From JAHECQ01 sp047638695 (GTDB lineage: Bacteria > Actinomycetota > Acidimicrobiia > Acidimicrobiales > SZUA-35), in assembly GCA_047638695.1 (NCBI GenBank), contig JBLINY010000008.1, positions 1 through 64,000 of the forward strand: a stretch of DNA of 64,000 bases. Direction: 5' to 3'. The notes beneath the pieces were generated by a model that was not told where the DNA came from, ran no database searches, and was given only the letters and a program-made list of their open reading frames with translations. Below are positions 9,209 through 16,744 of the stretch, piece after piece (the stretch's first letter is position 1; every line of letters begins with the position of its first letter). The position numbers and the translations under genes are program-made.

Positions 9209-10464
9209 GCCACGACCGCCTCAGTGGCCAGCGTCATCATGACCTGCAGCAGAACGTTGGCGCCGGCCTCGAGATCAGCAGGTGTCGTGTACTCAGCCGG
9301 GTTGTGGCTAATGCCATCTTTGCTAGGCGTGAAGATCATGGCTGTTGGACAGACGCGGGCCAGCATTTGTGCGTCATGGCCGGCGCCAGACGGCAATCGT
9401 TGCACCCGGTGTCCGAGCATCTTTGCCGTCTCTTCAACCAAGGACACGAGACGGTCATCGAAGGCCACCGGTTCAAACCGGGCTAGCGAGCGGGTCTCGA
9501 ACGTACAGCCCTCGGCCGCCGTCGCTTCTCGGAGGAAGGCCGAAAAGCGTTGTTCGGCCTCGCACAGAACTACCTCATCGGTGTTGCGGAGATCGACGGT
9601 GAAACAGGCAGTTGCCGGCACGACGTTCACCAGATTCGGCTGCAGCTCGAGACGGCCGACGGTGGCGACCTGCGGAGTTCCGAGATCGGCGGCCATCGAT
9701 CTCACGAAGGCGACACAGCTAGCGGCAACAAAGCCAGGATCGCGTCGATGATTCATCGGCGTCGTCCCCGCGTGGTTGCTCTGACCCGTAACCGTGACCT
9801 CCTGCCAGCTGATGCCCTGCACACCGGTCACGGCGCCGATAGTGGATTTGTCCACCTCGAGCACCGGGCCCTGCTCTATGTGAAGCTCAACGAACGCGTG
9901 CGGGACCAAGCCTGGCAACGGAGCCGGTCCGGCGTAGCCGATGCGGTCGAGCTCAGCGCCCACTTGCGCCCCGTCGATGCCCTCGATCTCAAGAGCGGCC
10001 TCCAACGCCATGCCGTCGACGTAGACCAGGCTGCCCAACATGTCGGGCGGGAACCGCGCACCCTCTTCATCTGTGAAAAAGGCGACAGCAAGCGGCCGAT
10101 CGAGCGTGACCTCCGACGACAACACCGTTTCGATCACTTCGAGACCGGCCAGGACTCCGAGATTGCCGTCGTAACGTCCACCGGTGCGCACGGTGTCGAT
10201 GTGTGAGCCGCACATGACGGGGGGTCGACCATTGGCTCCACGGGTGGTGGCGATGACGTTGCCGATGCCGTCGATCATCACTTCGAGACCAAGCTCGTTC
10301 ATCCAGGACAAGACCAGGTCACGGCCCGCCTTGTCTTCGTCGGTCAGGGCCAAACGAGCACACCCCTCGGTACCTTCGATAGCTCCGAGCGCGGCGAGGT
10401 CGGCCAGCCGTCGGTCGAGCCGGGCGAAGTCGACTGAGAGGTCATTCTGAAGGGCCGTTGGCAC
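9205..10464 (-). CDS. M20-family L-carbamoylase / allantoate-amidohydrolase-type enzyme
   Basis: A 419-residue zinc hydrolase of the hydantoinase/carbamoylase family (HyuC, AmaB, AllC). Seen: GSHIDTVRTGGRYDGNLGV (metal His/Asp and bridging Asp), FTDEEGARFP (Glu pair), ELHIEQGPVLE, GQSNHAGTTPM in the dimerisation domain, GAGHDAQ and GISHNPAEYT. These enzymes remove carbamoyl or ureido groups from N-carbamoyl-L-amino acids, ureidopropionates or allantoate. It is the first gene of the purine operon. I chose the GTG at 10464 because a TACGGT -10 hexamer lies seven bases upstream, giving a leaderless mRNA; longer frames reach 10527 but would cover the divergent promoter. Confidence 0.87.
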   Translation of the reverse strand: MPTALQNDLSVDFARLDRRLADLAALGAIEGTEGCARLALTDEDKAGRDLVLSWMNELGLEVMIDGIGNVIATTRGANGRPPVMCGSHIDTVRTGGRYDGNLGVLAGLEVIETVLSSEVTLDRPLAVAFFTDEEGARFPPDMLGSLVYVDGMALEAALEIEGIDGAQVGAELDRIGYAGPAPLPGLVPHAFVELHIEQGPVLEVDKSTIGAVTGVQGISWQEVTVTGQSNHAGTTPMNHRRDPGFVAASCVAFVRSMAADLGTPQVATVGRLELQPNLVNVVPATACFTVDLRNTDEVVLCEAEQRFSAFLREATAAEGCTFETRSLARFEPVAFDDRLVSLVEETAKMLGHRVQRLPSGAGHDAQMLARVCPTAMIFTPSKDGISHNPAEYTTPADLEAGANVLLQVMMTLATEAVVA

Positions 10465-10471
10465 GGTCTGC

Positions 10472-10517
10472 ACCGTACTTGAAGCCTTTACAAAACGTAA
10501 GGGTTCGCCACTACCCT
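10472..10517. promoter_or_regulatory. Divergent promoter region with imperfect inverted repeat
   Basis: A 61-base gap separates the GTG at 10464 (minus) from the ATG at 10526 (plus). Minus strand: TACGGT (10477-10472) seven bases before the GTG. Plus strand: TTTACA (10487-10492) and TACCCT (10512-10517), 19-base spacer, eight bases before the ATG. Between them CCTTTAC (10485-10491) and GTAAGG (10497-10502) form a near-perfect inverted repeat over both -35 regions, a plausible operator for the HTH protein encoded at 10759. The elements are seen; the function is inferred. Confidence 0.55.
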
Positions 10518-10525
10518 TCATGTGC

Positions 10526-10762
10526 ATGCAACTCGCCCGACTCGAACTGTTGATCGAGCCGTTCGCCGAGAACGCACCGGGCCTTCACGTCACAGCCGCC
10601 ATCGACATCCTTGAGGCAACGGGCCTTGCTGTTGAAATGGGACCGTTCTCGACGACAGTCGACGGCCACTTGGACCAGCTCACTGCACTCGCGCCGCAGA
10701 TCTTCACCGCCGCATTCTCGGCCGGCGCGACAAGTGTTCAGATGCTACTCGAACGTCAATGA
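10526..10762 (+). CDS. Thiamine-binding-like protein (YkoF/MTH1187 superfamily)
   Basis: A 78-residue ferredoxin-like-fold protein. The pattern LELLIEPF, GLHVTAAIDILEATGLAVEMGPFSTT and a C-terminal QMLLER strand match the MTH1187/YkoF small-ligand-binding family, some of whose members bind thiamine or hydroxymethylpyrimidine. The ATG at 10526 fits the family N-terminus better than 10520 and lies eight bases after TACCCT. Its stop overlaps the start of the next gene (ATGA), so it and the HTH protein are probably made together. Its link to purine degradation is only positional; it may sense a small heterocycle. Confidence 0.7.
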   Translation: MQLARLELLIEPFAENAPGLHVTAAIDILEATGLAVEMGPFSTTVDGHLDQLTALAPQIFTAAFSAGATSVQMLLERQ

Positions 10763-11160
10763 GCTCCAACGATTCGACCGAGCACGCGGAATTTCTTCTT
10801 GCCCTTGGACCGGTGGCTGAGGCCCTCGGAGCCTGCATCGTCGCCCGCGACTCAAACCAACCAGGCGATACGCCCGTGCTGTGGCGAGGGGAGGTGGTAG
10901 CCCACGTGCGACGGCCAGAGGCCGGCACAGCCGAGCTACACGGCGCACTTGAGCGACTTGCGACCGACATCGAACAACACCTGGGGTCATCTCTGGCCGA
11001 AATGGACCGGGCCCAAAAACAGGCGGCCGTCCGCCTCCTTGACGAACAGGGCGCCTTCCTTCTGCGAGGCGCGGTCGAAGACGTGGCCGGCTGGATGGAT
11101 GTCAGCAAGGTGACCCTCTACAACTACCTCAACGCAATCGAGCGATCCGGACGCAACTGA
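10759..11160 (+). CDS. Transcriptional regulator with C-terminal HTH_22 (DauR/YheO-like) domain
   Basis: A 133-residue protein. The last ~45 residues (VRLLDEQGAFLLRGAVEDVA, then VSKVTLYNYLN) match the DauR/YheO C-terminal helix-turn-helix. The N-terminal ~75 residues are a short, probably ligand-sensing segment, much smaller than the PAS-like domain of full-length DauR. DauR regulates D-amino-acid catabolism in Pseudomonas; here the gene diverges from an operon containing a D-carbamoylase, so local control of that operon is likely (inference). It is translationally coupled to the upstream gene, and a strong hairpin terminator follows at 11317. Confidence 0.75.
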   Translation: MSSNDSTEHAEFLLALGPVAEALGACIVARDSNQPGDTPVLWRGEVVAHVRRPEAGTAELHGALERLATDIEQHLGSSLAEMDRAQKQAAVRLLDEQGAFLLRGAVEDVAGWMDVSKVTLYNYLNAIERSGRN

Positions 11161-11316
11161 CTGACCCAGTTCGTCACGGGAACCTGGCCGATGCTGCAAG
11201 CCGTCCCTAGTTCAGGAAAGGCTGGCGCACTCGGGGTTGATGGTGATAGCAATACCTCCGCCGGGAAGTCGACGACTCGCATTGCCGCCGCTCGCGGGTC
11301 TGAGATTTCCCATCTG

Positions 11317-11367
11317 AAGTGGAGCTTCCGGACTCATCCCTCCGAGTCTGGGCTCCACTTCTCTTTT
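11317..11367 (+). terminator. Strong Rho-independent terminator
   Basis: AAGTGGAGC (11317-11325) pairs perfectly with GCTCCACTT (11352-11360). An inner stem pairs around GACTC (11331-11335) with GAGTC (11344-11348), and the run CTCTTTT follows at 11361. It points in the plus direction and ends the regulator transcript. The 156 bases from 11161 to 11316 hold no ORF that I accept; they may be a long 3' UTR or part of a small RNA. Confidence 0.8.
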
Positions 11368-11391
11368 AACAGGCTCGTTTCACGAGACAGC

Positions 11392-12567
11392 TCAGAACAG
11401 TCGTTGGCTCGCCAAATCTGCGCCCTCACGCATCGACGCCATCTTCGCCCAGGCCACGTCGGCGGCAACGGCTCGGAAGCCGGCCGAGGTATCGAAACCA
11501 CAATCGGTGCTGGCCAACACGCGGGTCGGGTCTCCCACAGCGTTGGCAACGCGTTCGATCCGATCGGCCACGACCTCGGGATGTTCGACGTAGTTGGTTG
11601 TTGTGTCGATTACTCCGGTCGCCAATAGCCAACCATTTGGAAGGGGATGACGCTCGAACTCGCGGTACTCATGCTCATGGCGGGGGTTCGCCCCGGACAC
11701 CAGCAGTCCACCAACGTCGGCCTCATAGAGCAGCGGCAAGAGGTCACCCAAAGGCACATCGTGGGTGTGCGGGCCGTCGTAGTTGCCCCAGCAAACGTGC
11801 AGTCTGATGCGATCGGCAGGCAATCCGGCGACAGCCTCGTTGATCGTGGCTATTACTTTCTCGACAAAGTCGAGGAACTCTGATCGCGGCCGTTCGGCAA
11901 ACAAGCCGTGGTGTTCCATGGCCAGATCCGGCGCGTCGAGCTGCAGAACATACCCGGCCTCGACAATATGGCGATACTCAATCGCCAGGGCGGCCCCGAC
12001 GGCATCGAGGTAGTCGCCGATCGTCTCGTAGAAGCGATTGGCCATGCCGGCCACCACGATTCCGGGCGAGGGCGCAGTCAGGAACGTCTCGACGAACGAC
12101 TTGCCGGCCGCCAAGCGATCGAGCCGTTCGCAGTCGGCCATCACGGCATCGGTCGAGCCGTAGGCCACGGCACCGATGGCCTGCGGGGGACGCGTGAGAT
12201 TCACTCGCCGCTGTCCCGGCTCTTTCGGCGACGGCATGGCTGCTCGCCGGCTAGCGACAAACTCGGGGAAGTCAGCCATGTCTTTCCAGGTTCGAGCTGC
12301 TCCGTCGCCGACGCCGAACCCCGTCATCCGGTGTTGCACATAGGTGAAGAAACTCTCACGACCTTGCTCACCGTCGTTGGCCACGTCGATGCCGACGTCG
12401 TGCTGTCTTGAAACAGCCTCAGCGACCGCCCCTTCCACAAGGGCCGACAATTCGGCTTCATCCACAATCTGCTGCCGACTCACGGCGCTGAACAGCTCGA
12501 CCAGATCAGGTGGTCGCGGCAAGCTTCCCGCGTGGGTGGTGAGTATTCGATCATTCGATTGCCGCAC
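11392..12567 (-). CDS. Cobalamin-independent methionine synthase-like (MetE C-terminal domain) protein
   Basis: A 391-residue single-domain member of the MetE-C/UROD-like family, which also holds epoxyalkane:coenzyme M transferases. Seen: N-terminal RILTTHAGSLPRP, HVCWGNYDGPHTHD carrying the first zinc His/Cys pair, and a late ASTDCGF supplying the last Cys. The N-terminal folate-binding half of true MetE is absent, so it probably moves an alkyl group to or from a thiol using another donor. The start is GTG 12567, six bases after a TAGCGT hexamer (12579-12574). No partner gene is evident; the substrate is unknown. Confidence 0.8.
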   Translation of the reverse strand: MRQSNDRILTTHAGSLPRPPDLVELFSAVSRQQIVDEAELSALVEGAVAEAVSRQHDVGIDVANDGEQGRESFFTYVQHRMTGFGVGDGAARTWKDMADFPEFVASRRAAMPSPKEPGQRRVNLTRPPQAIGAVAYGSTDAVMADCERLDRLAAGKSFVETFLTAPSPGIVVAGMANRFYETIGDYLDAVGAALAIEYRHIVEAGYVLQLDAPDLAMEHHGLFAERPRSEFLDFVEKVIATINEAVAGLPADRIRLHVCWGNYDGPHTHDVPLGDLLPLLYEADVGGLLVSGANPRHEHEYREFERHPLPNGWLLATGVIDTTTNYVEHPEVVADRIERVANAVGDPTRVLASTDCGFDTSAGFRAVAADVAWAKMASMREGADLASQRLF

Positions 12568-12629
12568 AGCCCAACGCTATGCGAAGCCACGGTGCCGCGC
12601 CGCCCGATGACCGCAAGTACGTTGCATCG

Positions 12630-13496
12630 ATGAAACGCAGCACGGCCATTTCGGGAATCATGGCCAGCCTTTTCATCGGCACCTTCATCGGGTGGGCCGG
12701 AAGCAACGGCAGTGTGGAAGTAGCCAAGGTTCCGGTCTTCGCAGTGTGCGCGCTGGTGGCTTACCTCATCAACTGGGTCGCCTTCGTGCCGTCATACCGA
12801 GCCCGCACCGAAGCGTTCTACGATCTCACCGGGAGCGCGACTTACCTAACGCTCACCACGTTGGCTCTGCTCCTGTCAGATCTCGACGGCAGGGCCTTCC
12901 TCGTCGCCGGCCTGGTCAGTGTCTGGGCCCTCCGACTCGGTACCTTCCTCTTCCGAAGAGTCAAGCGAGATGGCGGCGATGGTCGCTTCGACGCAATCAA
13001 GTGCGACCCGGTGCAGTTCTTCATGTCATGGTCGGTACAGGCGCTGTGGGTGCTCCTCACGCTGGCCTGCGGGTTGGCGGCTATCACCGGCGCCGAACGC
13101 CAACCTCTCGGCGCGTCAGCGGCGCTTGGCGCGCTCGTCTGGATTTCCGGCTTCGCCATCGAAGCCACCGCCGACCGGCAGAAGAGCGCCTTCAAGGCCG
13201 ACCCAGCCAACGACGGCCGCTTCATCTCAACCGGCCTGTGGGCCTGGTCCCGACACCCGAACTACTTCGGTGAGATCACACTGTGGGTTGGCATTGCCAT
13301 CATCGCGTTACCGGTCTTGTCGGGATGGCGATTGGCGACACTGATCTCGCCCGTCTTCGTTTACATCCTGCTCACGCGAGTCAGCGGAATTCCGCTCCTC
13401 GAACGTCGGGCCCAGAAACGTTGGGGAAACGACCCCGCCTTCCAGAGCTATACCGACAACACGCCCGCTCTCATTCCTCGGCCGCCTCGGACATAG
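12630..13496 (+). CDS. DUF1295 membrane protein (steroid 5-alpha-reductase/ICMT-like)
   Basis: A 288-residue integral membrane protein with about seven hydrophobic segments. The C-terminal part has the family signature WAWSRHPNYFGEI, followed by GIPLLE and a short basic tail. DUF1295 proteins share the fold of steroid 5-alpha reductases and isoprenylcysteine methyltransferases; their substrates are mostly unknown. The ATG at 12630 lies six bases after TACGTT (12618-12623), consistent with a leaderless start, so I prefer it to the longer frame from 12579. It is convergent with the GT2 gene, eight bases away. Confidence 0.82.
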   Translation: MKRSTAISGIMASLFIGTFIGWAGSNGSVEVAKVPVFAVCALVAYLINWVAFVPSYRARTEAFYDLTGSATYLTLTTLALLLSDLDGRAFLVAGLVSVWALRLGTFLFRRVKRDGGDGRFDAIKCDPVQFFMSWSVQALWVLLTLACGLAAITGAERQPLGASAALGALVWISGFAIEATADRQKSAFKADPANDGRFISTGLWAWSRHPNYFGEITLWVGIAIIALPVLSGWRLATLISPVFVYILLTRVSGIPLLERRAQKRWGNDPAFQSYTDNTPALIPRPPRT

Positions 13497-13503
13497 CCGA
13501 GAC

Positions 13504-14418
13504 TCAGATGCCTTTACCGAACCGGTGAAGGGTTTTCAGAACCACGCCGGCGGGCACACCGGCCGCGACAAGGACGGCCACTGGCACTCGCCTCTCGAGT
13601 GGACGCAAACGGAATGTTTCGAATGCCGTGCGCAACGCATTGGTTCGCTGGCCCATCGCAGCCCGAGCCACGGCCTGCTGGCCACGAATTCGCGCCAGAC
13701 CAGCCGGGTGGTCGTGAAACTCCGGGTGCTTTTCGACGAGGTATTCGAGCGCCTCATCGATGGTCTTCCAACGCTCGAAAAAGAACGAGGCCCCGTGCCA
13801 ATACACCCGCACCAAAGGGTCGGCCGCCACCGCTATCGGCGAAACCTTCGTTGCCCGTAGCAACCAGTCATAGTCCTCGGCGTACCCCCCTGGGATCGAA
13901 ACATCGACGTCACCGATCTCGTCGATCACCGAGCGATGCACCAAGGTGGCCGAGGGGTGCACTTCGGTCATCCGGTCTTTGAGGAAGCCCTCGAAAGTCA
14001 GTCGTTCACGCACCGGAATCCGTGCGGTGTCTTGGCCGTTGAAGTTTATGTAGACGCCTGTGGTGGCAATGCGGGCCCCAGGCAAGCAGTCGAGGGCTGC
14101 AAACTGCCCCGCCAACTTGCCTGGCAACCACTCATCGTCATCGTCGCAGAACGCGATCCAGTCGTGGCTTGATGAAGCGACGCCACTGTTCCGAGCACCG
14201 GCGAGGCCAGGCTTGTGTGAGTTCGTCGTGACCACGACTCGGCGGTCGTCACCGGTCGCTCCCCTGGCGAGGGAATGGTCCGGCTCGGAGTGATCGAACA
14301 CCAGCACCACTTCGATGGGGCACGGGTGTGCTTGAGCGAGCACGGCCTCAATGGCGCGACGGAGCAATTCAGGACGGTCACGAGTTGCAATCACTACCGA
14401 AAGAGCAGCGTCAGTCAT
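13504..14418 (-). CDS. Family 2 glycosyltransferase
   Basis: A 304-residue GT-A fold enzyme: LSVVIATRDRPELL at the N-terminus, AGARNSGV, and an FCDDDDEW metal-binding DxD-type segment near residue 100, then a GYAEDYDWLLRA acceptor region. No transmembrane anchor is obvious. It probably adds one sugar from a nucleotide donor during assembly of the exopolysaccharide encoded in this locus. The ATG at 14418 overlaps the stop of the PssE-like gene by eight bases, placing it third in a minus-strand operon with the PssD/PssE pair. Confidence 0.88.
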   Translation of the reverse strand: MTDAALSVVIATRDRPELLRRAIEAVLAQAHPCPIEVVLVFDHSEPDHSLARGATGDDRRVVVTTNSHKPGLAGARNSGVASSSHDWIAFCDDDDEWLPGKLAGQFAALDCLPGARIATTGVYINFNGQDTARIPVRERLTFEGFLKDRMTEVHPSATLVHRSVIDEIGDVDVSIPGGYAEDYDWLLRATKVSPIAVAADPLVRVYWHGASFFFERWKTIDEALEYLVEKHPEFHDHPAGLARIRGQQAVARAAMGQRTNALRTAFETFRLRPLERRVPVAVLVAAGVPAGVVLKTLHRFGKGI

Positions 14419-15001
14419 CGATGCCCTCGAGAGGGTCGAGCGCGAGATGCGTACTGATGTCGAGCAGTTCATCGACGACTTCGCCGAATTTGGCGACACC
14501 GGCAGCAGCGATCAGCTGGTGGGGAGGAATACTGAACTCGGTCGGACGAGCCACGGCATCGTCGAGAGCGGCGCAGAAGTCAGCCTCACTGTTGGCCAAC
14601 CGGGCCAACCCATGAAGGGCGAGGTGGTCGGCAAAGCGGATCTGGTGGCCGTCGACGTGTTCGCCCAAAGCAGGGTCGCGAGGGACAACAATCGGGAACT
14701 TGCCCGCCATCCGAGCATCCATCACCGTCGACGGACCGCCGTGGCTCACAACGGCGACGGCGCTGGAGAAGAGCTGGCGCAGTTCATCGTGAGGAATCAG
14801 CTCATGGCTCTCGACATTTGCCGGAGCGGCCGCTGTTCCATGTTGAACCACAACTTTCACCGACAGATTTGCCGCAGCCCAAGATTCGATCCAACCAACC
14901 AGACGGTCGAAGGGGTGGTGATCAGTGCCCACAGACACAACAACAAGTTCGGTCATCAGTACATCGGTCATCAGTACATCGGTCATCAGTGCATCGGTCA
15001 T
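14411..15001 (-). CDS. PssE/Alg13-like glycosyltransferase subunit
   Basis: A GT-B C-terminal half protein (Alg13/PssE/GT28-C type): VVVSVGTDHHPFDRL at the start of the fold, VVSHGGPSTVMDA as the nucleotide-sugar loop and VVPRDPALGEHVDGHQ after it. It should pair with the PssD/Alg14-like protein upstream to form one active enzyme. Four in-frame ATGs occur at 15001, 14986, 14971 and 14956, created by a 15-base tandem repeat. The first overlaps the upstream stop (TAATG), while the fold begins right after the last. The 196 residues are counted from 15001; the mature start may be 14956. Confidence 0.85.
   Translation of the reverse strand: MTDALMTDVLMTDVLMTELVVVSVGTDHHPFDRLVGWIESWAAANLSVKVVVQHGTAAAPANVESHELIPHDELRQLFSSAVAVVSHGGPSTVMDARMAGKFPIVVPRDPALGEHVDGHQIRFADHLALHGLARLANSEADFCAALDDAVARPTEFSIPPHQLIAAAGVAKFGEVVDELLDISTHLALDPLEGIDD
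14951..15001. repeat. 15-bp tandem repeat producing serial start codons
   Basis: Three full copies of GGTCATCAGT(A/G)CATC at 14951-14965, 14966-14980 and 14981-14995, followed by a partial copy GGTCAT. On the coding (minus) strand each unit encodes an MTD(V/A)L-type pentapeptide and places a new ATG in frame. The repeat length keeps the frame, so copy-number changes would alter only the N-terminus. Confidence 0.9.
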
Positions 15002-15453
15002 TAGTAGAGGGGCCCAACGAGTTGGCTGCCGGGGTTTAGTCGCTGCTGCTCAGGCCATTGGACGCAGAACCGGCTGGTGAACGGACGTACGAGGCGACCG
15101 GTCATGGTCCGTGAGTCGATACGGTCATAGACCTCGAGGTACACCGTGGGAATACCCATCGCCTTGCCGACCACAAAGAACGGCACAGCGACACCGGCAC
15201 CGTTCGAAACAATCACGTCGGGCCTCCATTCACGAAGCACTCGCTTCGCCAAGAACAGGTTCCTCGCCGCGTTGAGCAAGTTGCGAGTCGTCGGGTGGTG
15301 CGCAGCGACCAGCACCTCGCCCACCAGTTTCGACCGAGCATCCGGCAGGTCAAAGGTGACCCACCGACGATCGTGATTCTCCCACCAGGGACGCAACTGG
15401 AGCAGCTGCGAGAGATGCCCGCCGGCGGACGAAACAAACAAGACTTTCGTCAT
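15001..15453 (-). CDS. PssD/Alg14-like glycosyltransferase membrane subunit
   Basis: A 150-residue Alg14/PssD/EpsE-type protein: KVLFVSSAGGHLSQLLQL at the N-terminus, then PDVIVSNGAGVAVPFF and the conserved VYLEVYDRID. In this family the Alg14-type half anchors and docks the acceptor while the Alg13-type half binds the nucleotide sugar. The stop is shared with the first ATG of the next gene (TAATG), typical of obligate subunits. A GCAGGACA sequence just before the ATG may be the ribosome binding site. Confidence 0.88.
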   Translation of the reverse strand: MTKVLFVSSAGGHLSQLLQLRPWWENHDRRWVTFDLPDARSKLVGEVLVAAHHPTTRNLLNAARNLFLAKRVLREWRPDVIVSNGAGVAVPFFVVGKAMGIPTVYLEVYDRIDSRTMTGRLVRPFTSRFCVQWPEQQRLNPGSQLVGPLY

Positions 15454-15550
15454 GTTTGTCCTGCTATCTCGTCGTCGTAGCTTGCTGCACCATGCATACC
15501 AATCCCCGTCGGCAGAACATGCCTAGGGTTTGAGCGATCAGGAGCACCGA

Positions 15551-16744
15551 TTGGCCGAATTTCTTCCCGCAAAAATCTATGTCAGCGAGGGTGTTTCCGC
15601 CCGACAGCAAGACGAATCCGAATGGCTACGCACTGCCTTGGGTGGCACCGGAACCGGCCTGTCGCGCCCTTACCTCGTGCGTCCGAGCGCTCAGGACCCG
15701 CAACTTCTGCTGCCGCTTCGACCAACCGCGGCGGCCCGTACCTCGCTACGGCGCTATCACGACGATCGTTCGGCTAGCGAGCGGATGACCGGCCTGGCCG
15801 GCGAAGCGATCGGACGACTCGGCCTGCTGAAACTCGCAGGCGGCGAGGAGATCGAGCTCGAACCCTTCGCGTTGATCGAGATGCTGGCCCCCGCGCTCGG
15901 TGAGCCCGTGCTCATTCCGGCGGTCAGCCTTGGACCAAGGCGACGGAACCGCAAACCGGTCGTACAGCTACTGCGACCTGATGGCATCGCTGTCGGTTTT
16001 GCCAAGGTCGGTTGGTCACCCTTCACCGCCGAGCTGATCGCCAACGAAGCCCACTGGCTCAACTTGGTCGATGGAAAGCTGCCGCACCCACTGCGGTCCC
16101 CAGCGGTGTTGCACCAGGCATCGTTCGACCAGGGGAACGGGAGGATCGACGTCGTGGTCTCGTCCCCACTGCCCACCTCAGTCAGCTCCCACCGATCGGC
16201 GCCGATACCGATAGAGCCCATCGTCGCGCTCGCACGTATTGCATCCGGTGGCCGTATAGCGCTCCCTGATCTGCCCCTCGTTACCAGTTGGCGCCAAAGC
16301 CCATTGGCGGACCTGGTCGATCTCGACGCACTCGTCGAACGCCACCGCAACGTCGAGATCGAGGTCGGGCTGTGGCACGGCGACCTCACACCCTGGAACA
16401 CCGCCACCGAACGAGGCATCACGGCTGTCTGGGATTGGGAGTTCGCAGGAGACGGCCGGCCGGTTGGATTCGATGCCATGCACATTGCATTCGAAACGGT
16501 TCGTCGGGCTGCTCACGGCAACGAAGCCAAAGCAGTCGCAGCCGTTATCGCCACTACCCCAGCAATTCTCAACTCGATTCCCGGCCGTGCCGTCGCCACT
16601 TCAGCGGACGCCGTCATCGATCTGTACCTGTGCGAACTGCTGCACCGCGAGAGTCGCTTGGCTGGCGAGGGGTGGCGCCCCGAACACCTCGCGCCGCTGG
16701 ACGAGCAACTTCGAGACGCACTGAACCTGCGATTGACCGCGTGA
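15551..16744 (+). CDS. Aminoglycoside-phosphotransferase-fold kinase in the polysaccharide locus
   Basis: A ~397-residue protein whose C-terminal half has the APH/choline-kinase active-site pattern: LWHGDLTPWNTA (catalytic Asp and Asn) and VWDWEFAGDG (metal Asp). The N-terminal ~200 residues are less conserved. The frame is open from a TTG at 15530, but a TAGGGT hexamer at 15524-15529 and AGGAG at 15540-15544 point to TTG 15551. The stop overlaps the flippase GTG (GTGA). A kinase here may phosphorylate a sugar or an exported glycan; this is inference. Confidence 0.7.
   Translation: MAEFLPAKIYVSEGVSARQQDESEWLRTALGGTGTGLSRPYLVRPSAQDPQLLLPLRPTAAARTSLRRYHDDRSASERMTGLAGEAIGRLGLLKLAGGEEIELEPFALIEMLAPALGEPVLIPAVSLGPRRRNRKPVVQLLRPDGIAVGFAKVGWSPFTAELIANEAHWLNLVDGKLPHPLRSPAVLHQASFDQGNGRIDVVVSSPLPTSVSSHRSAPIPIEPIVALARIASGGRIALPDLPLVTSWRQSPLADLVDLDALVERHRNVEIEVGLWHGDLTPWNTATERGITAVWDWEFAGDGRPVGFDAMHIAFETVRRAAHGNEAKAVAAVIATTPAILNSIPGRAVATSADAVIDLYLCELLHRESRLAGEGWRPEHLAPLDEQLRDALNLRLTA

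Noticed and set aside
14951..15001. CRISPR-like array
   Set aside because: Units are 15 bases, directly adjacent without spacers and inside a coding sequence.
16288..16740. Upstream extension of the flippase frame
   Set aside because: It overlaps the kinase-fold gene in another frame; the flippase pattern begins after GTG 16741.
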